64,000 bases of DNA. It comes from Empedobacter falsenii. Its GTDB lineage: Bacteria; Bacteroidota; Bacteroidia; Flavobacteriales; Weeksellaceae. How positions within the stretch are numbered: position 1 is the stretch's first letter; each line of letters opens with the position of its first letter. The DNA lies in NCBI RefSeq assembly GCF_019308355.1, contig NZ_JAAGKM010000002.1, forward strand, positions 1 through 64,000. The letters are read 5' to 3'. A program made the translations under genes and the position numbers. Under the pieces are notes generated by a model, which saw only the letters and a list, made by a program, of their open reading frames with translations, was not told the DNA's origin and searched no databases. Shown here in pieces: positions 17,896-27,917 of the stretch.

Positions 17896-19410
17896 ATGAA
17901 AAAATATACAGGATACTTATTAGTTGGATTAGTGAGCTCTATGACAACTATGGGAGGTTTTTATTTGATGAACGAAAATGGAAGTAATCCATTTATTACA
18001 AATGCGAGTAATCAGAAAAACGGAGACTTTGAATTTGTAGATTATAAAGGAAATTATGGATATGATGCGCCAAATTTTGTGCAGGCATCTAACAAAGCAG
18101 TACATACGGTTGTGAGTATCAAAAATTATTCGAATCAAAGACAGCAACAACAACAGCAATTCTTTGATCCTTTTGATTTCTTTTTCGGGCAACCAGAACA
18201 ACAACAAAGAGGAAGACAACAGCAACCAGATCAAGATCAACCATCTGGAATGGGTTCTGGTGTAATTATTTCACAAGATGGTTACATTGTTACAAATAAT
18301 CACGTGATACAAGGTGCTTCTAAAATTGAAGTGACTTTGAACAATCAAAAAAGTTATATTGCTGAATTAGTTGGAACTGATCCAAGTACAGATATTGCCT
18401 TATTGAAAATTAGTGAAAAAGGTTTACCATTCACAAAATTTGTCGATTCTGATGCCATTAATGTTGGAGATTGGGTTTTAGCAGTTGGTAATCCATTCGG
18501 ACTGACTTCTACTGTTACAGCAGGTATTGTTTCGGCAAAAGGTCGTAGCATTAATATTTTAGGTAAAAATTCTGAATCACCAATCGAATCGTTTATTCAA
18601 ACCGATGCAGCGATTAATCCAGGAAACTCTGGTGGTGCTTTGGTAAATGCAAACGGAGATTTAATTGGTATTAATACAGCTATTTCTTCACCAACAGGAG
18701 CTTATTCTGGTTACGGATTTGCTGTTCCTGCAAACTTGGTGAAAAAAGTTGTTGAGGATATTAAATCGTACGGAATTGTACAACGTGGATATTTAGGTAT
18801 CAAAGGTTTTGATTTATCGAATGAAGATGCTGTAAAACAATACAACAAACAATTCAAGAAAAATATTAAAACCGATAATGGAGTAATGGTAACTGAATTG
18901 GTTGCGAAAGGATCTGCAATTGATTCTGGAATCGAAGAAGGAGACATCATTACAGCTGTAGATGGAAAACCAATTACATCTTTCTCGTCGTTATCATTCA
19001 TCGTAGGTAGCAAACGTCCTGGTGACAATGTTGCACTTACTGTAAGACGTGGAAACTCTGAGAAAACATACAACATCACATTGAAAGATGCTAAAGGAAG
19101 CACTAAAGTGAGAAGCAAATCTGACTTAACGCCAACTGAAGTTCTTGGTGCAGAATTTGAGCCATTAACAGAACGTCAAAAAGATAGTTTCGGAATTAAT
19201 TATGGTGTCATGGTAAAACATCTAGATAATGCAGGAAAATTAGCGGCAGCAGGTGTTCAAGAAGAATTTATCATCTTATCAATCAATGATAAAAATGTAA
19301 GTTCACAAGACGATATCGAAAAAATCTTAAAAAATTATAAAGGTCGCGTGTCAATTAAATTTGCAGATTATTACGGACGAATCTATACAAAAGGATTCAC
19401 GATGGATTAA
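17896..19410 (+). CDS. degP: DegP/HtrA-type periplasmic serine protease
   Basis: This 504 aa Do-type protease and chaperone degrades misfolded envelope proteins. An N-terminal signal or anchor (7-25) is followed by a trypsin-like domain with the triad H136 (VTNNHV), D166 (STDIALL) and S245 (GNSGGAL). Two PDZ domains follow (about 295-385 and 410-500), as in DegP/DegQ. A strongly Gln-rich insert at about residues 81-115, interrupted by FFDPFDFFFG, sits where the flexible LA loop begins. Its own promoter and terminator make it monocistronic; no sigma-E type signal is visible. Confidence 0.93.
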   Translation: MKKYTGYLLVGLVSSMTTMGGFYLMNENGSNPFITNASNQKNGDFEFVDYKGNYGYDAPNFVQASNKAVHTVVSIKNYSNQRQQQQQQFFDPFDFFFGQPEQQQRGRQQQPDQDQPSGMGSGVIISQDGYIVTNNHVIQGASKIEVTLNNQKSYIAELVGTDPSTDIALLKISEKGLPFTKFVDSDAINVGDWVLAVGNPFGLTSTVTAGIVSAKGRSINILGKNSESPIESFIQTDAAINPGNSGGALVNANGDLIGINTAISSPTGAYSGYGFAVPANLVKKVVEDIKSYGIVQRGYLGIKGFDLSNEDAVKQYNKQFKKNIKTDNGVMVTELVAKGSAIDSGIEEGDIITAVDGKPITSFSSLSFIVGSKRPGDNVALTVRRGNSEKTYNITLKDAKGSTKVRSKSDLTPTEVLGAEFEPLTERQKDSFGINYGVMVKHLDNAGKLAAAGVQEEFIILSINDKNVSSQDDIEKILKNYKGRVSIKFADYYGRIYTKGFTMD

Positions 19411-19447
19411 AATTTTGAGTCGATTTTAAATTTTAATAAATCATTAT

Positions 19448-19480
19448 AAATAGCTACAACAAGATAAGTTGTAGCTATTT
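19448..19480 (+). terminator. terminator hairpin after degP
   Basis: A perfect 13-bp stem (AAATAGCTACAAC 19448-19460, GTTGTAGCTATTT 19468-19480) with a seven-base loop, followed by a short mixed T tract, lies 38 bases after the degP stop codon. Confidence 0.75.
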
Positions 19481-19517
19481 ATCTTTACATTAAAATTGTT
19501 TAACGAAAAACTATCCC

Positions 19518-19974
19518 ATGTTTATTAAAAATAATTATTCTTTCACTCTTTCTTTTGTTTAGTTCTTTTTCTTATCCAAAAGAAGTTCTATGGGGACCAA
19601 CCTTAAGCAACTCTAATCAATCTGGAAACTTTGGTAAAGCAGGTTTATTTTTTCTTTTCGGCTTAGGTGATAATATGGTTGATTTTAAATTATACGCAAA
19701 TGCTAATATGGGATATATGCGAGATAATTTTCACGTAATTCCTGAAGTTGGCATTACAGGATATGTTGCCGCGAGCCAGTTGATGTATATTTTTCCATTT
19801 GTAGAAAGTGAATTTACACCTTATACAATTACTCCAAAAGCTGGTATTTCATTAGCTTCTTTTGTAGATTTTGGTTTTGGATATGGTTTTAAGATTAATG
19901 AAAAAGATAGTTTTAAACCTATCAAAGGTTTTCAATTTTCAATTGGAGTAAATATACCTTTCAATTTGAAATAA
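19518..19974 (+). pseudogene. small outer-membrane protein with frameshifted start (paralogue of next gene)
   Basis: The only ATG (19518) opens a 14-codon frame that stops at 19560. The adjacent frame, without any ATG or GTG before the TTG at 19555, reads LLKIIILSLFLLFSSFSYPKE, a clean signal peptide, and continues to 19974. Removing one T from the TTT at 19521-19523 would join ATG to that frame. The mature part (about 130 aa) resembles the next gene: ANANMGYMRDNFHVIPEVG against ANANLGYMKDKFRVIPEVG, and TITPKAGIS against TITPKAGIA. It is therefore a tandem duplicate whose secretion signal is out of frame, by true mutation or sequencing error. Function of the family is unknown. Confidence 0.65.
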
Positions 19975-20041
19975 AAAATCATTAATGATGATGAAAATTT
20001 ATTTTTTGGGAGAAAGCTAAATAATTCATTAATTTTATCAC

Positions 20042-20524
20042 ATGAAAAAGTTCATCGCAATCTTTGTTTTTATCATTAGTTTTCAAGCGAAAGCACAACA
20101 AAATTTAACCGATTATTTTACAATTAATCTTGGTTATGAATATTGGAACGGAAATTACGGAAAAGTTGGAACAGATTTGTTCTTAGTACAAGATAATAAC
20201 AATATTTTGACGTTTAGCGCCAATGCTAATTTGGGTTATATGAAAGACAAATTTCGTGTAATTCCAGAAGTTGGAGCTGGATATATGTTCAATTTTCGCA
20301 ACAATACTGGTGATCCATATAGCTCTAACTTTAACTCCGCTTTTTATGTTATCCGTACTGAAGTTTCTCCGTGGACAATTACTCCAAAAGCTGGTATCGC
20401 AGTTTTGAGCATTGTAGAGTTAAATGCTGGTTATTCTTTCGAGTTTAGAGAAAATAAAGATTTTAAAGATATGAGCGGTTTCCGAGCAGGATTAACTATT
20501 CACTTGCCGACTCAGCTTTTTTAG
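20042..20524 (+). CDS. small outer-membrane beta-barrel-like protein, unknown function
   Basis: This 160 aa protein has a signal peptide (cleaved AKA-QQ, about 19) and alternating strand patterns (LGYEYWNGNYGKVGTDL, ANANLGYMKDKFRVIPEVG, PWTITPKAGIAVLSIVELNAGYSFEF), typical of a small barrel or porin-like domain. It is the intact paralogue of the frameshifted gene just upstream. Its last 29 bases overlap the end of the convergent gene at 20496-21008. I do not recognise a named family. Confidence 0.75.
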   Translation: MKKFIAIFVFIISFQAKAQQNLTDYFTINLGYEYWNGNYGKVGTDLFLVQDNNNILTFSANANLGYMKDKFRVIPEVGAGYMFNFRNNTGDPYSSNFNSAFYVIRTEVSPWTITPKAGIAVLSIVELNAGYSFEFRENKDFKDMSGFRAGLTIHLPTQLF

Positions 20525-21008
20525 TTCTAATGCTTTTACGCAATTCTTTCAAACGAATATATAAATCTGAAGTCGAGGCATTTTCTTCAATCGCATTAAA
20601 AATAAAGACTCCTTTATCAGTATAAAAGAAGATAATCGCTTCGTGATCGGCAACTTTAAAAGCATTTGTAATCCCATTTATCTTGTTCTCAACCCAAGAT
20701 AATTTACATGTTTTTAGATCAAAAATATGATCTTCATTACCCAAAATATCTTTGAAGATTAATTGTTCTCCTTGCGCATACAACACACCACTTCCTTGAA
20801 AAGATTTCATTTTAAGAAATCTTCCTTGCGGACGACCAATATTGTAACGCACAACAGCTTTTAGGTCTACCTGATCTGGTAAACTTTTCAGCGTATGTTG
20901 TTCATTTTTCTCTCTGACTTTCGCATCAGATACCGCAATAACAAAGAATATCGAAACAAAAATTCCGAAAATCAAAAATATTATTAGGATTGATATGATT
21001 GGTGCCAT
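20496..21008 (-). CDS. membrane-anchored protein of unknown function
   Basis: The 170 aa product has one strong N-terminal membrane helix (residues 4-27, rich in Ile and Phe) and a soluble domain of about 140 residues with a beta-rich pattern (GVLYAQGEQLIFKDILGNEDHIFDL, AIIFFYTDKGVFIFNA), suggesting a PH-like or small sandwich fold on one face of the membrane. The tail is basic and then acidic. No family is recognised and no partner gene is adjacent; its 3' end overlaps the convergent gene by 29 bases. Confidence 0.75.
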   Translation of the reverse strand: MAPIISILIIFLIFGIFVSIFFVIAVSDAKVREKNEQHTLKSLPDQVDLKAVVRYNIGRPQGRFLKMKSFQGSGVLYAQGEQLIFKDILGNEDHIFDLKTCKLSWVENKINGITNAFKVADHEAIIFFYTDKGVFIFNAIEENASTSDLYIRLKELRKSIRTKKAESASE

Positions 21009-21108
21009 AATGTACTTAAATGTTAAGTAAAGTTATAAAAAAGCTTGAATTAACATATAAATAAACTGCTTTTTTTACCTTAGCCTAGTAAACTGATAAA
21101 AATTACGA

Positions 21109-21684
21109 ATGAATAAATTAATTTGGTTGTTATTTCCCGCCACAATCTTTGCTCAAAAAAGAGAAACACAAATAAAAGTTAATGCGTTAACAATGCCACT
21201 TGCAATGGTAAATCTTGGTGTTGAACATGCAATCACAGATAGAATAACTTTACAAGCTGACGGTTTTATCTCTCCTTGGAAATCATTTGCAGGTAATCAT
21301 TTACAAATGTATATGGCTTTTGGTGAAGGTAGATATTACTTTGATAAATCTTTTAGTAAATTTTATATAGGTCCAAACATTGGAGTTGGTTTCTTTGATA
21401 TTCAAAAATGGAATTATTGGAACACTGATAAATATCAACGTGGAGTAGCAATCTTAACAGGAGCTACAATAGGTTATCAAGTAAAAATTAACGAACATTG
21501 GGGATTAGATGTTTTTGTTGGTGGAGGACACTCTCAAGGAAATTACAAAGGATATTATAAAGAAGATTCTCCTAATTTCGGACGATATGATTCTGCGCAA
21601 TCATTTAATAAAAGTGGGGAGTGGCTGCTTTACAAAGGCGGTGTAATGCTTACTTATAAATTTAAACGAAAAAAATCCAACTAA
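21109..21684 (+). CDS. DUF3575-like outer-membrane beta-barrel protein
   Basis: After a short signal peptide (residues 1-15, cleaved IFA-Q), the 191 aa protein shows the DUF3575 pattern: IKVNALTMPLAMVNLGVEHAI, then ITLQADGFISPW and FYIGPNIGVGFF, with strands continuing to the end (LTYKFKRKK). The family is found in Bacteroidota outer membranes and has no established role. It stands alone and shares a terminator with the convergent E2 gene. Confidence 0.8.
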   Translation: MNKLIWLLFPATIFAQKRETQIKVNALTMPLAMVNLGVEHAITDRITLQADGFISPWKSFAGNHLQMYMAFGEGRYYFDKSFSKFYIGPNIGVGFFDIQKWNYWNTDKYQRGVAILTGATIGYQVKINEHWGLDVFVGGGHSQGNYKGYYKEDSPNFGRYDSAQSFNKSGEWLLYKGGVMLTYKFKRKKSN

Positions 21685-21700
21685 AATTAGTTGGATTTTT
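21671..21700. terminator. bidirectional terminator between DUF3575-like gene and E2 gene
   Basis: A perfect 14-bp stem (21671-21684 with 21687-21700; core AATCCAACTAA) contains the stop codon of the plus-strand gene. It is flanked by A and T runs that can serve both directions. Confidence 0.85.
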
Positions 21701-21722
21701 TATATCTAGTATTATTTTACTC

Positions 21723-23042
21723 TTACACAGGCGTATTCATATCGAAAGCCTCTAGATATTCGGCAACACGTTTTACAAACATACCTCCTAAAGCTCCATC
21801 CACAACACGGTGATCGTAAGCATGAGATAAGTACATTTTATGACGAATTGCAATCATATCTCCTTGTGGAGTTTCGATAACAGCAGGTTTTTTCACAATT
21901 GCACCAACAGCCAAAATAGCTACTTGAGGTTGAGGAATAATTGGCGTTCCTAATGTATTTCCAAAAGAACCAATATTTGTAATTGTATACGTTCCTCCTT
22001 GAATTTCTACTGGTTTCAATTTATTATTACGCGCACGGTTTGCTAAATCATTTACCTGAGAAGCTAAACCTGCTAAATTAAATTGATCTGCATTTTTGAT
22101 AACAGGAACAATTAAATTTCCACTTGGTAAAGCTGCTGCCATTCCAATATTAATATTTTTCTTCTTGATAATTTTATCTCCATCAACAGAAACATTAATC
22201 ATTGGGAAATCTTGAATTGCTTTTGCTACAGCTTCGATAAAAATTGGCATGAAGGTAATTTTCTCACCATGTTTCTTCTGAAACTCATTTTTATTCTTAT
22301 CTCTCCATAACACAATATTCGTCATATCAACTTCTACGAAAGACGTTACATGAGGAGCAATTTGTTTTGCTTGTAGCATATTTTGCGCAATAATCTTACG
22401 CATTCTATCCATTTCGATGATTTCATCACCTTCACCAACAGAAATAGGCGCAGATTGCACTTGTGGTGCTTGAGCTTGAGCAACTGGTGCAGCAACAGAA
22501 GTCGTAGCAACAGATTTCGCTGGTTGATTTCCTCTATTTTTAACGAAATTCAAAATATCATCTTTCGTTACACGTCCGTCTTTTCCAGAACCTGAAATTT
22601 GATCTAACTCAGCCTGAGAAACACCTTCTTCTTTCGCAATAGATTTTACTAAAGGAGAATAAAATTTATCATCAGACGAAGTAATAACCGTTTCAGTTTT
22701 GATTGTTGCAACTTCAGCTTCGATAGATTTTGCTGCATCTGCAATTTCCTGATCGCTACTTGTATCTACTTCTTCTACCGAATCAGCTTGTTCTACAACT
22801 CCATCAACAGACAAAATTGCGATAGGCTCACCTACTTTTGCAATTCCATCTACCGGAACTAAGATTTCTTTTAAAACTCCTGCAACTGGCGAAGGAACAT
22901 CAGAATCTACTTTATCTGTTGCGATTTCTACAACCGATTCATCTTCACTAATCGAATCACCAATATTTTTGATCCAATTTGTTACAGTAGCTTCCATTAC
23001 ACCTTCTCCCATAGAAGGTAGAATTAATTTATAGTCAGACAT
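21723..23042 (-). CDS. 2-oxoacid dehydrogenase E2 (dihydrolipoamide acyltransferase)
   Basis: This is the E2 core of a 2-oxoacid dehydrogenase complex. From the ATG at 23042 (439 aa) it has one lipoyl domain with lipoylated K44 in IATDKVDSDV, an E3-binding domain (about 128-165, SPLVKSIAKEEGVS), a Pro/Ala/Gln-rich linker and the catalytic domain with H411 and D415 in HRVVDG. A TTG further upstream (23066) would add eight residues but overlaps the predicted -7 box, so ATG is preferred. The fused E1 at 49.8-52.3 kb is a plausible partner (branched-chain type), although the genes are unlinked. Pyruvate or 2-oxoglutarate specificity cannot be excluded. Confidence 0.88.
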   Translation of the reverse strand: MSDYKLILPSMGEGVMEATVTNWIKNIGDSISEDESVVEIATDKVDSDVPSPVAGVLKEILVPVDGIAKVGEPIAILSVDGVVEQADSVEEVDTSSDQEIADAAKSIEAEVATIKTETVITSSDDKFYSPLVKSIAKEEGVSQAELDQISGSGKDGRVTKDDILNFVKNRGNQPAKSVATTSVAAPVAQAQAPQVQSAPISVGEGDEIIEMDRMRKIIAQNMLQAKQIAPHVTSFVEVDMTNIVLWRDKNKNEFQKKHGEKITFMPIFIEAVAKAIQDFPMINVSVDGDKIIKKKNINIGMAAALPSGNLIVPVIKNADQFNLAGLASQVNDLANRARNNKLKPVEIQGGTYTITNIGSFGNTLGTPIIPQPQVAILAVGAIVKKPAVIETPQGDMIAIRHKMYLSHAYDHRVVDGALGGMFVKRVAEYLEAFDMNTPV

Positions 23043-23063
23043 TCTTGTGTTATTTGCTAAATA

Positions 23064-23071
23064 CAAATCTA
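23064..23071 (-). promoter_or_regulatory. -7 element of the E2 gene
   Basis: TAGATTTG on the minus strand matches TANNTTTG exactly and predicts a start near 23060, 18 bases before the ATG at 23042. A TTTG-like -33 element is present but at poor spacing. The rest of 23072-23220 is AT-rich with nothing recognised. Confidence 0.5.
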
Positions 23072-23223
23072 AACATTTTTTCGATTCAAAAAAATACTGT
23101 TAAAAAGATTAATGCTTTTTATTTTTAAATTATTCGCATTAATATCATAAATAATTATCAATTTAATAATTGATCTAACTTTTATAAGATTATTTTTAAT
23201 GATTTGATAGTTTTGATTACATA

Positions 23224-23258
23224 AAAAAATCCCCCAATCTAAGATTGAGGGACTTTTT
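23224..23258 (-). terminator. terminator of the rpoBC operon
   Basis: A 17-base inverted repeat (arms at 23224-23240 and 23242-23258) is followed on the minus strand by a run of T. Its two imperfect positions become G-U pairs in the minus transcript. It lies about 20 bases after the DUF3467 stop codon and ends the RNA polymerase operon. Confidence 0.88.
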
Positions 23259-23277
23259 GAAATATTAAGAATGATTC

Positions 23278-23571
23278 TTAAGCTTCGTAAGTTGCAGTAC
23301 CGTTGTTTACTTGAGGTTCTTTGATTTCACCAAAGCTTTTCTCAAAGTTAGTTACGTTTTCTGCTAACGATTGAGATAATTGTTTTGCTTGTAATGGAGA
23401 CAAAATAATTCTTGATTTTACTGATGGTCTAGCACCTGGTAAAAATTGAACGAAATCTACAACGAACTCAGATGGTGAGTGGTTGATGATTGCTCCTGTA
23501 GCATAAACACCTTGAGCTACTAATTCGTTTAACTCAATGTTTAATCCTTCGTTTTGTTGATTTTCTGACAT
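23278..23571 (-). CDS. DUF3467 domain protein, coupled to rpoC
   Basis: This 97 aa protein consists of little more than the DUF3467 domain: GVYATGAIINHSPSEFVVDFVQFLPG, then ARPSVKSRIILSPLQAKQLSQSLAENV. The domain occurs in many bacteria and its function is unknown. The ATG overlaps the rpoC stop codon (TAATG on the minus strand), implying translational coupling and stoichiometric expression with RNA polymerase. Its constant place after rpoC, as I recall it from other Bacteroidota, suggests a role linked to transcription, which is inference. The strong terminator just after it ends the operon. Confidence 0.9.
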   Translation of the reverse strand: MSENQQNEGLNIELNELVAQGVYATGAIINHSPSEFVVDFVQFLPGARPSVKSRIILSPLQAKQLSQSLAENVTNFEKSFGEIKEPQVNNGTATYEA

Positions 23572-26500
23572 TATAATTCTTGTTTTGCGTTTATTAATTC
23601 CTCGTATTCACGGTTAGATCCTACGATGATGTTTTGATACTCTTTTAATCCAGTTCCGGCAGGAATTAAGTGTCCAACAATAACGTTTTCTTTTAATCCT
23701 ACTAAACCGTCTACTTTACCAGCTACAGCTGCTTCGTTAAGAACTTTTGTAGTTTCCTGGAACGATGCCGCAGACATGAAAGATTTAGTTTGTAAAGATG
23801 CTCTTGTAATACCTTGTAAAACGGCTTCTGCTGTTGCAGGTAAAGCCTCACGAGCTGTCACTAAGTTTTTGTCTTCACGTTTTAATTTAGAGTTTTCGTC
23901 ACGTAATTCGCGAACTGTGATGATTTGTCCTGGACTTAATGTGTCAGAATCACCAGCATCTTCTACGACTTTCATTCCAAATAAACGATCGTTTTCTTGC
24001 ATGAAATCGTCTTTGTGCTCTAAACTATCTTCTAAGAATCTTGAATCTCCTGAGTCTACAATACGAACTTTACGTAACATTTGACGTACGATAATTTCGA
24101 AGTGTTTGTCATCAATTTTTACCCCTTGTAAACGGTATACATCTTGAATCTCGTTTACTAAGTATTCTTGAACCGCTGTTGGCCCTAAGATTCTTAAAAT
24201 ATCTTCTGGTGTAATTGCTCCATCTGATAAAGGCTCACCTGCACGTACGAAGTCATTTTCTTGAACTAAGATCTGTGCTGATAATTTAACTAAGTAACGA
24301 CGGATTTCACCATTTTTAGATTCAACGATGATTTCACGGTTACCACGTTTTATTTTACCAAAAGAAACAACTCCATCCATTTCACAAACAACTGCTGGAT
24401 TAGATGGATTACGAGCCTCTAACAACTCTGTAATACGAGGTAAACCTCCTGTAATATCGCCAGATTTAGCTGACTTACGAGGAATCTTAACTAAGATTTT
24501 ACCTGCATTAATTTTTTCACCATCATTTACCATTAAGTGTGCACCTACTGGTAAGTTGTATGTTTTTTCTTCACCATCAATTGTGATAACTCTTAACGCT
24601 GGAACTAATTTTTTATTACGTGATTCAGAAATAACTTTTTCTTGGAATCCTGTTTGCTCATCGATTTCAATTTGGAAAGTTACTCCTTGCTCTAATTGTT
24701 CGTACTCGATTTTACCAGTAGATTCCGCAATGATAACCCCGTTATAAGGGTCCCAACTTGCAATCTCTTGACCTTTTTGAACTTTAGCTCCGTTTTTAAC
24801 AGATAAGATAGTACCATAAGCGATGTTAGTTTGTTGACGAACGTTTCCTAAATCGTCAATTACTTTCATCTCTGTAGAACGAGAAACAACTGTATCTACT
24901 TTGTTACCTGCATCATCTATCGATTCAACAGTACGTAAATCATCAAACTCAACTGTACCATCAACTTTAGCATTAATTGTATTTTGCTCAGAAACGTTAC
25001 CCGCAGTACCCCCAACGTGGAAAGTACGTAATGTTAACTGTGTACCAGGCTCACCAATAGATTGTGCAGCAACTACACCAACTGATTCACCTTTCTGAAC
25101 ACCTTTACCTGTAGCTAAGTTACGTCCGTAACATTTAGCACAAATTCCAGTTTTCGCTTCACATGTTAATGGAGAACGAACTTCTACATTTTCAATACCA
25201 GCTGCTTCTAAAGCATCACCAATATCTTCTGTAATAATGTTACCAGCAGAAATGATTAATTCACCATTATCTGGGTTGTAAATATCATTTAATGAAGTAC
25301 GACCTAATACACGAGAAGATAAACTTTCGATGATTTCCTCTTTTTTCTTAAGTGCAGATACTTCTAAACCTCTTAATGTACCACAATCTTCGTGCATTAC
25401 GATAACGTCTTGTGCAACGTCAACTAAACGACGAGTCAAGTATCCAGCATCGGCAGTTTTTAAGGCAGTATCGGCAAGACCTTTACGCGCACCGTGCGAA
25501 GAAATAAAGTACTCTAAGATAGACAGACCTTCACGGAAGTTAGAGATAATTGGGTTTTCGATGATATCCCCACCAGTAGAACCAGCTTTTTGAGGTTTAG
25601 CCATCAATCCACGCATACCTGATAACTGACGAATTTGCTCTTTAGATCCACGTGCTCCAGAATCAAGCATCATGAATACAGAGTTAAATCCTTGTTGATC
25701 TTCTGTCATACGTTTCATTACAATTTCTGTTAATGTCGCGTTTGTTGTTGTCCAAACATCAATAACTTGGTTGTAACGTTCGTTATTTGTAATAAGACCC
25801 ATGTTATAGTTCATCTTAATGTTCTCAACTTGGTTGATCGCACCTGAGATAAGGTCTTTCTTTTGTTCTGGGATTAAGATATCTCCTAATGAGAATGATA
25901 AACCACCCTCGAAGGCATTACGGTATCCTAATTGTTTCATATCATCTAAGAAAGCAGCCGTTGTAGGGAAATCTGTAATCTTGATAATTTTATTAATAAT
26001 TGTACGTAACGATTTTTTCGTTAATACTTCATTAATATAACCTACTTGTTTCGGAACGATTTGGTTGAATAACACACGTCCTACAGAAGTTTCGATTAAT
26101 TGATTTTCTATCAACTCCTCTCCTACACGAATTGTTCCTTTTACACGAATTGGCGCGTTTAAGTCAACAGCTCCTTCGTTGTATGCAATTTGAACTTCTT
26201 CATCTGAATAGAAAGTTAATCCTTCTCCTTTTACTGTAAATTGGTGGTCTGTACGACGAATTTTCGTCATGTAGTAAAGACCTAAAACCATATCCTGAGA
26301 AGGTACAGTAATTGGAGAACCATTTGCAGGATTCAAAATATTTTGAGAAGCCAACATTAATAATTGTGCTTCTAAAACAGCTTCTGGTCCTAATGGTAAG
26401 TGAACGGCCATCTGGTCACCATCGAAATCGGCATTGAAGGCAGTACACACTAATGGGTGTAAACGAATTGCTTTACCTTCGATTAATTTCGGTTGGAACG

Positions 26501-27848
26501 CTTGGATACCTAAACGGTGTAACGTAGGGGCACGGTTTAATAAAACTGGATGACCTTTGATTACATTTTCTAAAATATCCCAAACAACTGGCTCTTTTCT
26601 ATCGATAATTTTCTTAGCCGATTTAACTGTTTTTACAATTCCACGCTCGATTAATTTACGAACTACGAATGGTTTGTATAATTCAGCTGCCATATCTTTT
26701 GGTAAACCACATTCGTGTAATTTAAGTGTTGGTCCAACAACAATTACAGAACGAGCAGAATAATCTACACGTTTACCTAATAAGTTTTGACGGAAACGAC
26801 CTTGTTTACCTTTTAATGAATCAGATAATGATTTTAACGGACGGTTACCATCAGCTTTTACAGCAGATGCTTTACGCGTGTTATCGAATAATGAATCAAC
26901 AGCTTCTTGTAACATACGTTTTTCATTACGTAAGATTACTTCTGGCGCTTTGATTTCCATTAATCGTTTCAAACGATTGTTACGGATAATTACACGACGA
27001 TATAAATCATTTAAATCTGATGTTGCAAAACAACCACCATCTAATGGAACTAACGGACGTAATTCTGGTGGAATAACCGGAATAACGCGCATTACCATCC
27101 ATTCTGGGCGGTTTACGTGGTGCATATTTGACTCACGTAACGACTCAACAACTTGTAAACGTTTTAACGCTTCTGTACGACGTTGTTTAGAAGTTTCGTT
27201 GTGTGCTTTGTGTCTTAATTCGTAAGATAACTCATCTAAATTGATACGAGATAATAGGTCTTCTAATGCTTCAGCACCCATTTTCGCAACGAATTTATTA
27301 GGATCTGTATCTTCTAGATATTGATTCTCGATTGGAAGAGTTTCTAAGATATCTAAATACTCTTCTTCTGATAAGAAATCTAATCTATTTAATTCTTCAC
27401 CTTCTGGTCCTTTTGCGATACCTGGTTGAATCACTACATATCTTTCATAGTAAATTACCATGTCTAATTTCTTAGATGGTAATCCTAAGATGTAACCAAT
27501 TTTGTTTGGTAATGAACGGAAATACCAAATATGTGCAATTGGCACAACAAGATTGATGTGTCCAATACGCTCACGACGAACTTTCTTTTCAGTAACTTCA
27601 ACCCCACAACGGTCACAAACGATACCTTTATAACGGATTCTTTTATATTTTCCGCAGGCACATTCGTAATCTTTTACAGGTCCAAAGATACGCTCACAGA
27701 ATAACCCGTCACGCTCTGGTTTGTGCGTTCTATAGTTAATCGTTTCAGGTTTTAAAACTTCACCTTTAGATTCTTGAAGAATCGATTCTGGAGAAGCTAA
27801 CCCGATACGGATTTTTGAGAATTGACTTGTTTTATTTTTTGTTGACAT
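23571..27848 (-). CDS. rpoC: DNA-directed RNA polymerase subunit beta'
   Basis: This 1425 aa subunit forms half of the RNA polymerase active site. The magnesium-binding NADFDGD is at 472-478. The N-terminal zinc site has C63, C65, C78 and C81, and the second zinc site appears as [11 protein letters not shown]. The bridge helix and trigger loop region (RTFHVGGTA) is intact. The length is normal for Bacteroidota. It is 62 bases downstream of rpoB, with a hairpin at the rpoB end, and its stop overlaps the start of the DUF3467 gene by one base. Confidence 0.99.
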   Translation of the reverse strand: MSTKNKTSQFSKIRIGLASPESILQESKGEVLKPETINYRTHKPERDGLFCERIFGPVKDYECACGKYKRIRYKGIVCDRCGVEVTEKKVRRERIGHINLVVPIAHIWYFRSLPNKIGYILGLPSKKLDMVIYYERYVVIQPGIAKGPEGEELNRLDFLSEEEYLDILETLPIENQYLEDTDPNKFVAKMGAEALEDLLSRINLDELSYELRHKAHNETSKQRRTEALKRLQVVESLRESNMHHVNRPEWMVMRVIPVIPPELRPLVPLDGGCFATSDLNDLYRRVIIRNNRLKRLMEIKAPEVILRNEKRMLQEAVDSLFDNTRKASAVKADGNRPLKSLSDSLKGKQGRFRQNLLGKRVDYSARSVIVVGPTLKLHECGLPKDMAAELYKPFVVRKLIERGIVKTVKSAKKIIDRKEPVVWDILENVIKGHPVLLNRAPTLHRLGIQAFQPKLIEGKAIRLHPLVCTAFNADFDGDQMAVHLPLGPEAVLEAQLLMLASQNILNPANGSPITVPSQDMVLGLYYMTKIRRTDHQFTVKGEGLTFYSDEEVQIAYNEGAVDLNAPIRVKGTIRVGEELIENQLIETSVGRVLFNQIVPKQVGYINEVLTKKSLRTIINKIIKITDFPTTAAFLDDMKQLGYRNAFEGGLSFSLGDILIPEQKKDLISGAINQVENIKMNYNMGLITNNERYNQVIDVWTTTNATLTEIVMKRMTEDQQGFNSVFMMLDSGARGSKEQIRQLSGMRGLMAKPQKAGSTGGDIIENPIISNFREGLSILEYFISSHGARKGLADTALKTADAGYLTRRLVDVAQDVIVMHEDCGTLRGLEVSALKKKEEIIESLSSRVLGRTSLNDIYNPDNGELIISAGNIITEDIGDALEAAGIENVEVRSPLTCEAKTGICAKCYGRNLATGKGVQKGESVGVVAAQSIGEPGTQLTLRTFHVGGTAGNVSEQNTINAKVDGTVEFDDLRTVESIDDAGNKVDTVVSRSTEMKVIDDLGNVRQQTNIAYGTILSVKNGAKVQKGQEIASWDPYNGVIIAESTGKIEYEQLEQGVTFQIEIDEQTGFQEKVISESRNKKLVPALRVITIDGEEKTYNLPVGAHLMVNDGEKINAGKILVKIPRKSAKSGDITGGLPRITELLEARNPSNPAVVCEMDGVVSFGKIKRGNREIIVESKNGEIRRYLVKLSAQILVQENDFVRAGEPLSDGAITPEDILRILGPTAVQEYLVNEIQDVYRLQGVKIDDKHFEIIVRQMLRKVRIVDSGDSRFLEDSLEHKDDFMQENDRLFGMKVVEDAGDSDTLSPGQIITVRELRDENSKLKREDKNLVTAREALPATAEAVLQGITRASLQTKSFMSAASFQETTKVLNEAAVAGKVDGLVGLKENVIVGHLIPAGTGLKEYQNIIVGSNREYEELINAKQEL

Positions 27849-27891
27849 ATAGAAATGTATCTAACAATTATATTATTATAACGAAAAAGGT

Positions 27892-27917
27892 AGAATAATA
27901 GGTTACCCTATTATTCT
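27892..27917 (-). terminator. hairpin at the rpoB-rpoC junction
   Basis: A perfect 11-bp stem (AGAATAATAGG 27892-27902 with CCTATTATTCT 27907-27917, four-base loop) includes the rpoB stop codon. On the minus transcript it is followed by ACCTTTTTCG, a short T tract. It may be a weak terminator or RNase processing site; rpoC must be transcribed through it. Confidence 0.55.

Noticed and set aside
23157-23174. ATCAATT-TAAT-AATTGAT palindrome upstream of the E2 gene
   Set aside because: Entirely A/T-dominated in an AT-rich spacer, with no neighbouring site or conservation evidence, so probably chance.
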